DNA from: Oxalobacteraceae bacterium
GTDB taxonomy: Bacteria; Pseudomonadota; Gammaproteobacteria; Burkholderiales; Burkholderiaceae_D
Direction of reading: 5' to 3'
Assembly (NCBI GenBank): GCA_013284265.1
Contig: JABTBR010000052.1
Location: 1-50,572 of the forward strand
Length of the DNA: 50,572 nt
Positions 16,172-24,856 of the stretch are shown piece after piece (position 1 is the stretch's first letter; every line of letters begins with the position of its first letter). The notes beneath the pieces are model-generated. The model saw only the letters and a program-made list of their open reading frames with translations. It searched no databases and was not told the DNA's origin. A program made the translations under genes and the position numbers.

Positions 16172-16990
16172 ATGAAAATTCTGTCCACGCCCATCCGGTG
16201 TGCTTCGCTACGCCTGTGTCAAACCAGCCTGCTGCTGGCGGCGAGCCTGATGGCGCACTCCGCCTCGGCCCAGCTGACACCGTTGAGCGAAGACGAGATG
16301 TCCAGCACCCGCGGTCAAGGTATCCTGGCCATCAGCAACAGCAACTACAACGGTTTTGACTTTACCCGCGTCGCACTCGACGCCGATATTGCGATGAGCG
16401 CCAATTTCCGCAATCTGCGCCTGGGTGAATACAGTTACAACGGCCGCGCCGGCATGGACATCGATATGCCGCTGTTGCAATTTGGCCGCAGCGATGGCAC
16501 CGAGGCGCAGCGCCTGGTCCAGATCGGCAATCCCTATTTCGAATTCGTCTACAAGAACGCGGCCGACAGCACGGGCCGCGAAGTGGTGGGCATGCGCTTT
16601 GGCTTCGACGCCATCAGTGGTGATGTCGGCCTGAAACTCAATACCCTGTCCGGCTCGATGCTGGTCAATGGCAAGGCGGCCGACGGCACGCCCATCGTGC
16701 TCGATTCGCGCACCGATGTGGCCGGCGGCGGCAAGCGCTGGGACGGCGCCTGCAGCGGTTCCTGCCTGTCGCTGGCCCAGCTGGGCGGCGTGACGGCTGG
16801 CGACGCGAGCGGCCCGAGCCGCGACTTCTGGATTTCAGCCTTGAAATCGGGCGTGCAGTTCCAGGCGCCGCCGGGCACGACCACCTTGCCCGACGCGGCC
16901 CAGGCCGGCATCTGGCTGAACTGGCGCGACAAGCTGCAAGCGATCTCGACTAACGGCCTGGTACCGGCCAATCTGCCGAAAGGGCGCTGA
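16172..16990 (+). CDS. Exported protein with C39-leader-like motif (272 aa, likely minor component)
   Basis: 272 residues. The signal peptide ends HSASA at residue 33, then comes QLTPLSEDEMSSTRGQG with L at -12, E at -8, M at -7, T at -4 and G at -2 relative to Gln49. The body is mixed beta and carries a CSGSC pair around residue 195 that could form a disulfide. It is followed three bases later by the next gene of the same type, so they are co-transcribed. No good Shine-Dalgarno precedes the ATG. I recognise no family beyond the N-terminal motif. A minor, tip or adaptor role is inference from gene order and size. Confidence 0.8.
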   Translation: MKILSTPIRCASLRLCQTSLLLAASLMAHSASAQLTPLSEDEMSSTRGQGILAISNSNYNGFDFTRVALDADIAMSANFRNLRLGEYSYNGRAGMDIDMPLLQFGRSDGTEAQRLVQIGNPYFEFVYKNAADSTGREVVGMRFGFDAISGDVGLKLNTLSGSMLVNGKAADGTPIVLDSRTDVAGGGKRWDGACSGSCLSLAQLGGVTAGDASGPSRDFWISALKSGVQFQAPPGTTTLPDAAQAGIWLNWRDKLQAISTNGLVPANLPKGR

Positions 16991-16992
16991 GC

Positions 16993-17892
16993 ATGCGCGC
17001 CCCGGAACTGAAGCGGACTCTGCGCCCGTGCCGGCGCGCCGGGATCAGTGTTGTTGTGCTGGGCAGCCTGCTGCTGGGCGCACCGGCGCTGGCGCTGGCG
17101 CTGGAACCCTTGAGCGAGGCGGCCATGTCGGCGGTGCGCGGACGCGATGGCGTCAGCTTCGATCTGTCCGGCTTTTCGATGTCGGGCGATGCCCGCGTCA
17201 CCTACACCACGCCGGACAATAACTCGATCTACACGGAAAAGCTGAGCGCCTCGCGCAGCGATAATCCGAATCCGTTTTCCGATCCCTACCGCCTCGATAT
17301 CGTGTCCGGTGCGCCGGGCCTGGCCGATGTGGTGAAGATCTCGCTGCCGGGCAACGCCAACGGCGACCAGCGCTGGCAGTTCGCCTACGACTGGGGCGTC
17401 AACGCCAACGGCATCGCGCGCGACATGGGCAGTGTGGTGATGACGGACGTGGTGTACTACGGCGGCGGCTGGCAATTCACTACACCGCAGGTCAATGAGG
17501 GCGTGGCCTTCGGCGCCGCGCTGCGCATGGACATCGGCCAGCTGGCCTACCGTCCGCGCGGCCGCGCCGACGCGACGGAACAGATGGCGCTGAGCGGCAT
17601 CCACATCGGCGCGGTCGACGCCAACGGGGCCTTTACCAATCAGCCCTGGGTGATCGCCGACGTGGCGGCCCAGCCGGCCGTGATCAATGCGCTGACCGAT
17701 GAAACGGGACCGCGCCTGCACATCGGCATCGATTGGCCGGACCCGCGCTACGGCAATGGCCAGGCGGCCACGGGTGGGGTGGCGATCGACAATATTTCCT
17801 TCGTCAGCCCCGGCCAGCCGACGGTGGACCTGGGCAGTTCGCGCATCGGTTCGATCCAGATCCAGTATCTGGATATTAAGTTCAAGCGCTGA
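16993..17892 (+). CDS. Exported protein with C39-leader-like motif (299 aa, likely minor component)
   Basis: 299 residues. A long signal peptide (basic to residue 16, hydrophobic to about 37) leads into LEPLSEAAMSAVRGRDGVSF: L at -12, S at -11, M at -7, V at -4, G at -2 before Arg51. The rest is beta-rich with many Asp/Asn turns (NANGDQRW, VDANGAF) and ends IQIQYLDIKFKR. The intergenic gaps are two bases upstream and one base downstream, so it lies firmly inside the operon. The family is unknown apart from the shared motif. Confidence 0.82.
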   Translation: MRAPELKRTLRPCRRAGISVVVLGSLLLGAPALALALEPLSEAAMSAVRGRDGVSFDLSGFSMSGDARVTYTTPDNNSIYTEKLSASRSDNPNPFSDPYRLDIVSGAPGLADVVKISLPGNANGDQRWQFAYDWGVNANGIARDMGSVVMTDVVYYGGGWQFTTPQVNEGVAFGAALRMDIGQLAYRPRGRADATEQMALSGIHIGAVDANGAFTNQPWVIADVAAQPAVINALTDETGPRLHIGIDWPDPRYGNGQAATGGVAIDNISFVSPGQPTVDLGSSRIGSIQIQYLDIKFKR

Positions 17893-17893
17893 T

Positions 17894-18370
17894 ATGGGAC
17901 GCTACCGCACCCTGTTGGCCCTGGTGGCCGCCTGCTGCTGCGCTTCGGCCCAGTCCTGTAATCTGAAACAGTTGGATGATGAGGAAATGTCCGAAGTGCG
18001 CGGCGGCGATGGCATCAGCTTTGCCGCCCACGTGGTGATCAACGATCCGACCTTGGTGGGCGCCGTCAGCGACAGCCGGCTGTCGCTGGGCTTCAAGGGC
18101 GAGGGCGGCCAGACCCGCTACATCGTCATCAAGAATGTGCGCGGCGTGATCGATATGTTTTCGGTCAGCCTGGGCGTGCAGCAGCGCAGCGATGGCGGTG
18201 GCGACTACATCGCCATCGGCTTGCCGGGCTATGTGAAGTACACCAACTTCGGCTTTGAATCGTTGAGTGTGCAGACTGATCCGAATGCCGCTGTCACCGG
18301 CAATTTGGGCAGTCTGAATGTCAACGGCACCCTGTCGCTGCAGGGCCAGGTTCGCCTCTGGTCGCATTAA
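17894..18370 (+). CDS. Exported protein with textbook double-glycine-like motif (158 aa)
   Basis: 158 residues from the ATG at 17894, one base after the previous stop. The N-terminus MGRYRTLLALVAACCCASAQ is a short signal peptide; VAAC could also be a lipobox, so lipidation is possible. Residues 27-38 read LDDEEMSEVRGG, a near-perfect double-glycine leader (L-12, E-8, M-7, V-4, G-2, G-1), then DGISFAAHVVIND. The C-terminus LSLQGQVRLWSH parallels RGTQVWIWAH of copies A and B, suggesting the whole set is homologous. It is the last gene of the rightward operon. Confidence 0.82.
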   Translation: MGRYRTLLALVAACCCASAQSCNLKQLDDEEMSEVRGGDGISFAAHVVINDPTLVGAVSDSRLSLGFKGEGGQTRYIVIKNVRGVIDMFSVSLGVQQRSDGGGDYIAIGLPGYVKYTNFGFESLSVQTDPNAAVTGNLGSLNVNGTLSLQGQVRLWSH

Positions 18371-18390
18371 TCTCAGCGTGCCGCGACGTG

Positions 18391-18495
18391 TTTACAACCC
18401 ACGGCTAAGAGCCGGGGGGGCGTCCCGCAGGGACGGGCGGGGCGCAGCCCCTCACCGGACCCTAGGTCAGACCCCAGTTCTTAGCCGTGGGTTTA
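18391..18495. repeat. Intergenic palindromic repeat, copy 4
   Basis: Begins ACAACCCACGGCTAAGAGCC, has the core in reverse orientation (GGCGGGGCGCAGCCCCTC) and ends TTCTTAGCCGTGGGTTTAA. It lies between the convergent ends of the 158-residue protein gene and the MFS gene. A remnant right arm (CTTGCCATGGGTTT) follows at about 18537-18550. Confidence 0.85.
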
Positions 18496-18558
18496 AGCGA
18501 GCGTCACCGGCACGCAAATGAAAGACTGACCCCGGTCTTGCCATGGGTTTGCATGCGA

Positions 18559-19773
18559 TCAGCCTCCGCTGCTTGATGCCAGCCGCGGCGCCATCCATTC
18601 CTTCGCAAACAACAGCAGCCCCAGCGCGGGGAAAACCAAACCGGTCAGCAGCACCGCATGCCAGCCGTGATGGGCGTGCATCCACGCGCCCAGCGAGGAG
18701 CCGATCGCGCCGCCGCCAAAGAAGATCGCGATATACAGGCCGTTGAGGCGGCTGCGCACGGCCGGACCCACCGATAAGATCGCGCGCTGGCCCACCACCA
18801 GGCTGGCCGATACGCCCATGTCGAGCACGATCGACGCGAGCACCAGCAGCCCCAGATCGAACAGGCGTCCGCCCTGCACCAGCAGCGGCAGCGAAAAAGC
18901 CAGCACGCCCATGCTCAGCGCGATCGCGGTGGCGGGACGGCTCTTGCCCTGGTCGGCCAGCCGGCCGGCGATCGGCGAGGCGATCGCGCCGGCCACGCCG
19001 GCCAGCGCAAACAGCGCCACGCCGGTCTGGCTCAGATGAAAATAGGGGCCGAGCAGGGCCAGCGGCACGGTGGTCCAGAACAGGCTGAAGGCGCCGAACA
19101 TGCACGCCTGGTAGGCGGCGCGGCGGCGCAGGATGGGGGTGTCGCGCAGCAGATGCCACATCGAGGCGAGCAGGGCGGGGTAATCCATGCCGCTGCTGGG
19201 CTGGCGCTGCGGCAGCTTGGCGCGCAGCACGAAAGCGAGCAGCGCGGTGCTGATGGCCGAGACGACAAAAATCGCATGCCAGCCAAAGGCGTCGGTCATC
19301 AGGCTGGCCACCGGGCGCGCCAGCATGATACCCATCAACAGGCCACTGACGACCCGGCCGACCGCACGGCCCTGGGTATGTGGCAATGCCAGGTGGGCGG
19401 CGAAGGGCACCAGGATCTGGGCCGCGACCGAGGCCAGGCCGATGCATAGCGAGGCCGTTAAAAACAGGGCGGCGCTATTGGTGCTGGCGGCGGCCAGCAG
19501 CGCCAGCGCGCTGGTGAGCAGGGCGATGAAGATCAGGCGGCGGTTTTCCATCAGATCGCCCAGCGGCACCACGAACAGCAGGCCGATGCAATAGCCGATC
19601 TGGGTCAGTGTGACGATCAGGCCGGCGGCGCCGGGCGCCAGGCCGGTGGCCACGCTGATCGAGGCGAGCAAGGGCTGGGCATAGTAGAGATTGGCGATGA
19701 TCAGGCCGCAGGCGATGGCCATCAGCCAGACCATGGCGGGGGAAATATCTTGTTGGGGGGCTGCGTGACTCAC
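18559..19773 (-). CDS. MFS transporter
   Basis: 404 residues with about twelve hydrophobic helices. It starts with a helix carrying ANLYYAQPLLASISVATGL and has the MFS loop motif near GDLMENRRLI, as in the DHA1-like efflux proteins often annotated YgaY/YnfM-type. The central loop (about residues 190-215) is charged. The substrate is unknown. The gene is monocistronic, flanked by repeat copies on both sides. Confidence 0.88.
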   Translation of the reverse strand: MSHAAPQQDISPAMVWLMAIACGLIIANLYYAQPLLASISVATGLAPGAAGLIVTLTQIGYCIGLLFVVPLGDLMENRRLIFIALLTSALALLAAASTNSAALFLTASLCIGLASVAAQILVPFAAHLALPHTQGRAVGRVVSGLLMGIMLARPVASLMTDAFGWHAIFVVSAISTALLAFVLRAKLPQRQPSSGMDYPALLASMWHLLRDTPILRRRAAYQACMFGAFSLFWTTVPLALLGPYFHLSQTGVALFALAGVAGAIASPIAGRLADQGKSRPATAIALSMGVLAFSLPLLVQGGRLFDLGLLVLASIVLDMGVSASLVVGQRAILSVGPAVRSRLNGLYIAIFFGGGAIGSSLGAWMHAHHGWHAVLLTGLVFPALGLLLFAKEWMAPRLASSSGG

Positions 19774-19879
19774 AAGTGCTCCGGGGGAGGGTAGGCTTGC
19801 ATTTTAACGGCGCCGGCTGATTGCTGCTGGGCGTGCCGCCCGGATGGAGGAGTGCCAACATGTTTGCCGCCGGCCTTGT

Positions 19880-19984
19880 TAGAACCCAAGGCAAAGAGCC
19901 GGGGTCTGACCTTGGGTCCGGGGAGGGGCTGCGCCCCGCCTGCCCCTGCGGGACAGGCCCCCAGGGTTACGCCGTGGGTGTTGA
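19880..19984. repeat. Intergenic palindromic repeat, copy 5
   Basis: A full unit: GAACCCAAGGCAAAGAGCCG, core GGGGCTGCGCCCCGCC, ending TTACGCCGTGGGTG. It is closely similar to copies 1 and 6 and lies between two leftward genes (LLM oxidoreductase upstream, MFS downstream). Confidence 0.85.
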
Positions 19985-20027
19985 AGGGCAGCCGGCGGCC
20001 TGCCAGCACAGCATTTCTCCTCAAGCC

Positions 20028-21020
20028 TTAGCCTTTGGAGGCGCGCTGGATATCGGCGGTGATCTCATACGAACGCAGGCGCTGGCTGTGCTCGAAAATC
20101 TGCGAGGTGATCATCAGTTCATCGGCGCCGGTGCGCTCGATGAAGGCTTGTAACTGGGCCGCCACCGTGGCCGGCGCGCCAATGGCCGAACAGGACAGCA
20201 CGCTGTCGAGCATGGCGCGTTCCTGTGGCCCCAGCTGCTCCAGATAGCCGGCCCTGGGCGGCGGCAGCTGGGCCGGACGGCCGCTGCGCAGGTTGACGAA
20301 GGCTTGCTGCATCGAGGTGGCGCGCAAGTGCGCCTCGTCATCGCTGTCGGCGGCGAACACATTGAAGCCAAGCATCACATACGGCTTGTCCAGCTGGGCC
20401 GAGGGCTTGAAGTTGCTGCGGTACAGTGCGATCGCCTGCAACATCATCTGCGGTGCAAAGTGCGAGGCGAAGGCGAACGGCAGACCCATGTGGGCGGCGA
20501 GCTGGGCGCCGAAGGTGCTGGAACCGAGTATCCACAGCGGCACCTTGGCGCCCTTGCCGGGCACGGCCAGCACGCGCTGACGCGGCGTGTCGCTCAGATA
20601 ATCCTGCAGTTCCAGCACGTCCTGGGGGAAGGCGTCGGCATCGCTGTCGAGGGTGCGGCGCAGGGCGCGCGCGGTGATCTGGTCGGAACCGGGCGCGCGG
20701 CCCAGGCCCAGGTCGATGCGTCCCGGATGCAGGGCTTCGAGCGTGCCGAACTGTTCGGCGATCACCAGCGGCGCGTGGTTCGGCAGCATGATGCCGCCGG
20801 CGCCCACGCGGATGGTGGAGGTGCCGCCGGCCACATGGGCCATGACCACGGCGGTGGCCGCGCTGGCGATGCCGGGCATGCCGTGGTGTTCGGCCAGCCA
20901 AAAGCGCTGGTAGCCCCAGCGTTCCCCATGGCGCGCCAGGTCGAGGGTGTTGCGCAGCGATGCGGAAGCGTTGCTGCCTTCGGCGATCGGGGACAGGTCG
21001 AGGATGGAAAATGGAATCAT
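20028..21020 (-). CDS. LLM-class flavin-dependent oxidoreductase (YhbW-like)
   Basis: 330 residues of the bacterial-luciferase-like TIM-barrel family, in the subgroup annotated 'MsnO8/YhbW'. Recognisable features are the start ILDLSPIAEGS, the FWLAEHHGMPGIASAAT segment, GGIMLPNHAPLVIAEQFGTL and the LGLGRAPGSD loop. Such enzymes use reduced flavin to oxidise small molecules; the substrate is unknown. It is a solitary leftward gene. Confidence 0.9.
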   Translation of the reverse strand: MIPFSILDLSPIAEGSNASASLRNTLDLARHGERWGYQRFWLAEHHGMPGIASAATAVVMAHVAGGTSTIRVGAGGIMLPNHAPLVIAEQFGTLEALHPGRIDLGLGRAPGSDQITARALRRTLDSDADAFPQDVLELQDYLSDTPRQRVLAVPGKGAKVPLWILGSSTFGAQLAAHMGLPFAFASHFAPQMMLQAIALYRSNFKPSAQLDKPYVMLGFNVFAADSDDEAHLRATSMQQAFVNLRSGRPAQLPPPRAGYLEQLGPQERAMLDSVLSCSAIGAPATVAAQLQAFIERTGADELMITSQIFEHSQRLRSYEITADIQRASKG

Positions 21021-21177
21021 GGACGGTATGTCGTGCCGGAATGGGATTAATCAATGAAAGCCCTGGCGTCTTCAGGGGTATCGCCGGGGAGTGCCATGGC
21101 GCGGCATGGGCAGCGGGGCGGGGAGCGCTGTGCTAGACTCGAAAAACTTTTCTTTTCAATAAAACTTTCTGAGCCCC

Positions 21178-22689
21178 ATGCTGAAAAAACTTGCCCTGTT
21201 GCCCATGTTACTGGCGCCCTTGCTGGCCGGCGCCACCACTCCCAGCCCGGCCGCGCTCGCGACCGCCCAGCATGCGCTGGCGACCTACAAGGTGGACGTG
21301 GTCGACAGCCTGGCGCGCATGGTGCGCTTCAATACGGTGGCCGATCCGGCCCAGCCCTTTGAGAGCAATCCGCAGCAGCAGGGTTTCAAACGCCTGATGA
21401 AGCAGGAGGCCGCGCGGCTGGGGCTGGACTTCCAGGATCATGGCATGGTGATGGTGATCGGACTGGGGCAGGGCAGCGAACGCATCGGGGTGATCACCCA
21501 TGGCGATGTGCAGCCGGTCGATCCGTCGAAATGGGCGCGCTCGCCGTTTGAGCTGGACCGCAGCAGCGAGCCGGGCCGCCTGATCGGGCGCGGCGCCGAG
21601 GATGACAAGGGACCGATCGCCACCGCGCTGTATGCGATGAAGGCGATCAAGGACCAGAATCTGGGCTTGAGGAAGCGCATCGAACTGTATGTGTATATGG
21701 CGGAGGAATCGGACTGGGACCCGCTCGAGGCTTTCCTGAAGGATCACACGCCGCCGCAGATGAATATCACGCTCGATTCGGAATATCCGGTCGTGACGGC
21801 GGAGAAGGGTTACGGTTCGGTCAAGGTGACCATGCCGGCGCCGGCCGGCGCACCGCCGTTGCTGCCGGCGCCGAGCGGACCGCGCTTGCTGACATTCAAA
21901 GGCGGCTTCTTCAACAGCCAGATTCCAGAGGATGCCAGCGCGGCGATCATGGATGCGACGCCGGAACTGGAAGCACGCATACGCCAGCGCGCGGCCGGGC
22001 AGAAGGGCATGCGCTACCAGTTCACCCGTGAAAAGGATGTGCTGACGGTGTCGGCGCGCGGCCTGTCGGCGCACTCGTCCAAGCCGGAAGATGGGGTCAA
22101 CGCGATCAGCATGCTGGCCGACGCGCTGGCCGTGCGGTCCTGGGAGGGGACACCGGCCGCCAGCATGGTCAATTTCCTCAATGAACTGGTGGGCACGGGC
22201 CTGTACGGCGAGCGCTTTGGCGCGATCGCCTATGGCGAAAGCTTCATGGGACCGATGACTTTCGCGCCCACCGTACTGAAGCAGGCCGCCGAAGGCTTGC
22301 AACTGAATATCAATTTGCGCCGTCCGCGCGGCAAGAGCAGCGAAGAGCTGAGCCAGCAATTGACGGCCGCCTTCGACGCCTGGAAAGTGCAGCGCGCGCC
22401 GCAGTCCAGCATGAGCGCGGAAATCCACGATCCCTGGATACAGGGCAGCGCGCCGCAGGTGCCGACCTTGCTCAATGTGTTCTCGCATTACACCGGCATC
22501 GCCAATCCGCAGCCGGTGGCTATCGGTGGCGGCACCAATTCGCGCATGTTCCCGCACGCGGTCAGCTTCGGTCCGGCCATGCCGGGCACGGTCTACAGCG
22601 GCCACTCCGAGCACGAGTTCATCACCGAAAAACAGCTGCTGCTGAATTTGCAGATGTACACGGCGGCCCTGGTGGAAATGGCGCGCTGA
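21178..22689 (+). CDS. Secreted M20-family metallopeptidase (dipeptidase-like)
   Basis: 503 residues with a signal peptide (1-18, LLAGA). M20 zinc-site motifs are in order: VITHGDVQPVD, RGAEDDKGP, the catalytic Glu pair in YMAEESDWD, the LDSEYP Asp, and a late His in YSGHSEHEF. A dimerisation insert lies around residues 205-380. The family includes PepV-type dipeptidases and carboxypeptidases; the exported form should act on peptides in the periplasm. It stands alone; a 255-base AT-richer gap follows with no feature I can name. Confidence 0.88.
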   Translation: MLKKLALLPMLLAPLLAGATTPSPAALATAQHALATYKVDVVDSLARMVRFNTVADPAQPFESNPQQQGFKRLMKQEAARLGLDFQDHGMVMVIGLGQGSERIGVITHGDVQPVDPSKWARSPFELDRSSEPGRLIGRGAEDDKGPIATALYAMKAIKDQNLGLRKRIELYVYMAEESDWDPLEAFLKDHTPPQMNITLDSEYPVVTAEKGYGSVKVTMPAPAGAPPLLPAPSGPRLLTFKGGFFNSQIPEDASAAIMDATPELEARIRQRAAGQKGMRYQFTREKDVLTVSARGLSAHSSKPEDGVNAISMLADALAVRSWEGTPAASMVNFLNELVGTGLYGERFGAIAYGESFMGPMTFAPTVLKQAAEGLQLNINLRRPRGKSSEELSQQLTAAFDAWKVQRAPQSSMSAEIHDPWIQGSAPQVPTLLNVFSHYTGIANPQPVAIGGGTNSRMFPHAVSFGPAMPGTVYSGHSEHEFITEKQLLLNLQMYTAALVEMAR

Positions 22690-22944
22690 CGCCGCCTGCC
22701 GTTAGCATGATCGCCATCATGTGGTCATAATATTATTTTAAGGGAGTGTCAGTTCGCCAATTAATGTCTTTATTTTATGTTGTTTTTGCCGAATTTAATG
22801 TTGCTTGTATGTGATAAAGACATTTCATCCCCCCTTGCTGTGATTTACCATAGGAAACAGTAACGCATCCTGCGGCTACTGATCGTCCAGCGGTTTATTG
22901 GTTTACATGCCAGCGTGCTCGACTTCGCCGGCAAGGGGAAGTGC

Positions 22945-23886
22945 ATGCGTTCTATCTATCTGTTGCTGGCGGCGCTATGCCTGGCCCTGCCTTGCTTGCG
23001 CGCCGCGGAAATGAGTATCGCGCCCGGTGGCGCCGGCGCCGTCAGCGTGCCGCCGCAGGCCGACAGCGTGCCGCGCCGCGGCGCCCTGTACCGGGTACGC
23101 CATGGCGGCGAGACCAGTTATCTGTTCGGCACCATCCACGTGGGCAAGGACGCCTTCTTCCCGCTGGAACCGGAAGTCACGCGCGCCCTGTCGGCCTCCA
23201 GCACCCTGGTGCTGGAACTCGATATCCGCCAGGATCAGCCATTCCAGCTGGCGCTGGACAAGCACGGCCGCTACGGCGCCAATGACACCATCGTCCAGCA
23301 TATCGCGCCCGCGACGCTGGGGCGGCTGGTGCTTGCACTGGGCAAGAGCGGACTGTCGCTGCAATCGGTGGAGCGCTATAAACCCTGGCTGGTGGCCAAT
23401 GTGCTGATCGGCATAGAGCTGGAACGCCATGGCTATCAGCGCAGCCAGGCGGTGGAGTATTTCCTGCTGGCGGCCTCCCAGGGCAAGACCGTGCGCGAAC
23501 TCGAAAGCGCCGAGTATCAGCTGGGCTTGTTCGACACGCTCGACGATGCGCAGCAGGAACAGTATCTGCGCGAGAACCTGGCCGATCTGGAAGATGGCCA
23601 GGCGCTGCGCAAGTCGCGCAATCTGATCGACGCCTGGAGTTCGGCCGACCGTCCGCGCATGGATGCGCTGTGGCGCGACGCCATCAGTGGCGACAGCGTG
23701 TCGGCCAGCTTCATGCAGCGCACCTTGCTGGGCAAGCGCAATCCCGAAATGGCCAGCGCCATCGAACGCATGCTGCAGCAGGACCCCAGGACTTTCGTCG
23801 GCGTGGGGCTGCTGCATCTGCTGGGTGACAACGGCGTGCCGCAATTGCTGCGCGAACGCGGATATCAGGTCGACAAAATCTACTAG
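22945..23886 (+). CDS. TraB/GumN-family protein
   Basis: 313 residues from the ATG at 22945, which has AGGGGA upstream; an earlier in-frame start at 22915 is less likely because the signal peptide begins at MRSIYLLLAAL. The family motifs are SYLFGTIHVGKDAF near the N-terminus and VGVGLLHLLGDNGVPQLL near the C-terminus. Related TIKI proteins are metalloproteases, but bacterial members are mostly uncharacterised. It is probably periplasmic. Confidence 0.87.
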   Translation: MRSIYLLLAALCLALPCLRAAEMSIAPGGAGAVSVPPQADSVPRRGALYRVRHGGETSYLFGTIHVGKDAFFPLEPEVTRALSASSTLVLELDIRQDQPFQLALDKHGRYGANDTIVQHIAPATLGRLVLALGKSGLSLQSVERYKPWLVANVLIGIELERHGYQRSQAVEYFLLAASQGKTVRELESAEYQLGLFDTLDDAQQEQYLRENLADLEDGQALRKSRNLIDAWSSADRPRMDALWRDAISGDSVSASFMQRTLLGKRNPEMASAIERMLQQDPRTFVGVGLLHLLGDNGVPQLLRERGYQVDKIY

Positions 23887-23926
23887 CAGCGCGCCCGGCG
23901 GCGCATCAGTGTCGCGCAGCAGCGCG

Positions 23927-24058
23927 CTAGCGGCGCGGCGCGCGCCGGCGCACTTTCTTTTGCGCCAGGCGCTGCTTGAGGATTTTTTTCAGCTTCCTTT
24001 GCAGCGCCAGCTTTTGCTGCCGGGACCAGGCCGGCTCAGTAGCGTTGGAGTTCGCCAT
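23927..24058 (-). CDS. Possible 43-residue highly basic protein overlapping the lipoprotein gene
   Basis: An ATG at 24058 opens a frame ending in TAG at 23927. The product is rich in Lys, Arg and Gln (for example KLKKILKQRLAQKKVRRRA) and would be helical. It overlaps the last 23 bases of the lipoprotein gene in another frame and lies in the gap before the TraB/GumN stop. No strong ribosome-binding site is visible; translational coupling is possible. It may be chance coding in GC-rich DNA. Confidence 0.35.
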   Translation of the reverse strand: MANSNATEPAWSRQQKLALQRKLKKILKQRLAQKKVRRRAPRR

Positions 24059-24590
24059 TGCTGTAGCGTACCCGGTCGCCTGCCTTGAAATTGGGCATGC
24101 TATCCAGAATCACGGTCTGCCTGCTGCCATCGTCCATGCTGACGCTGATCCGGTAGACCCGCTCGTTGGGCGAGCCTATGCTGCCGCCGGCGGCCATGGC
24201 CCCCAGCGTGCCGGTGCCGGCGTCCTGGCGCGTGAGCGCTTCCACCGATTGCACCGTGCCATAGGCAACCTGGGTGCTACTGGCGCCGGGATTGCCCGCA
24301 CTGCTCAAGCTGCCGCTGCCGCCCGTTGCCGTGGCACCGCTGTCGCTGCCGCTATAGCTGCTGCCGCTAGCGCTCCCGGCCGTGCCGCTGCCGCTGCTGG
24401 CGGTGCTACCGCTACCGCTGCTACTGCGGCTGCCGTCGCTGCTATAGCCCTGGTTGTCGGGATAGTTGTCGCCACTGGAGGAGGGGCTGCTCCAGCCGGT
24501 ATTGCTCATGCGCTGCTGGTCGGTGCTGCAGCCGGCCACGATGAGGAGGAGGATGCCGGCGACGGCCACCATATATTTGCTGAGTTTCAT
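24036..24590 (-). CDS. Lipoprotein with Ser/Gly-rich linker
   Basis: 184 residues. The signal peptide ends in the lipobox LIVAGC, so Cys21 should be lipidated. Residues about 30-100 are a low-complexity Ser/Gly linker (SGSGSTASSGSGTAGS). The C-terminal domain (VAYGTVQSVEALTRQDAGTG, then a glycine-rich TLGAMAAGGSIG and DRVRYSNGELQRY) resembles the end of glycine-zipper/SlyB-type outer-membrane lipoproteins, but is short. GGGAGA precedes the ATG. The 266 bases upstream, to 24856, contain nothing I can support. Confidence 0.8.
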   Translation of the reverse strand: MKLSKYMVAVAGILLLIVAGCSTDQQRMSNTGWSSPSSSGDNYPDNQGYSSDGSRSSSGSGSTASSGSGTAGSASGSSYSGSDSGATATGGSGSLSSAGNPGASSTQVAYGTVQSVEALTRQDAGTGTLGAMAAGGSIGSPNERVYRISVSMDDGSRQTVILDSMPNFKAGDRVRYSNGELQRY

Positions 24591-24856
24591 GCTTGTTCTC
24601 CCGTTGAATTATTGATCTGAACGTGACTCTGCTGCGCCCACAGAAAGTAAGAAGCCTGGGGCGGGGTTTTGTTCGGCGACTGGGTTTATTGTTTGAGGCC
24701 GATCAAGTTGTATGTCGCTGGAGATTGCGCTATGCCGCCGGACTGCTAAGGCGACCGCGGCCGCTCGTTCCTGCTCTGGAATACTTTGATTTGGCTCAAG
24801 GGAAAGTGTGCGATCCCACGCAATAATCGCTTGACTGCATTGGACGGGACCGAAAT

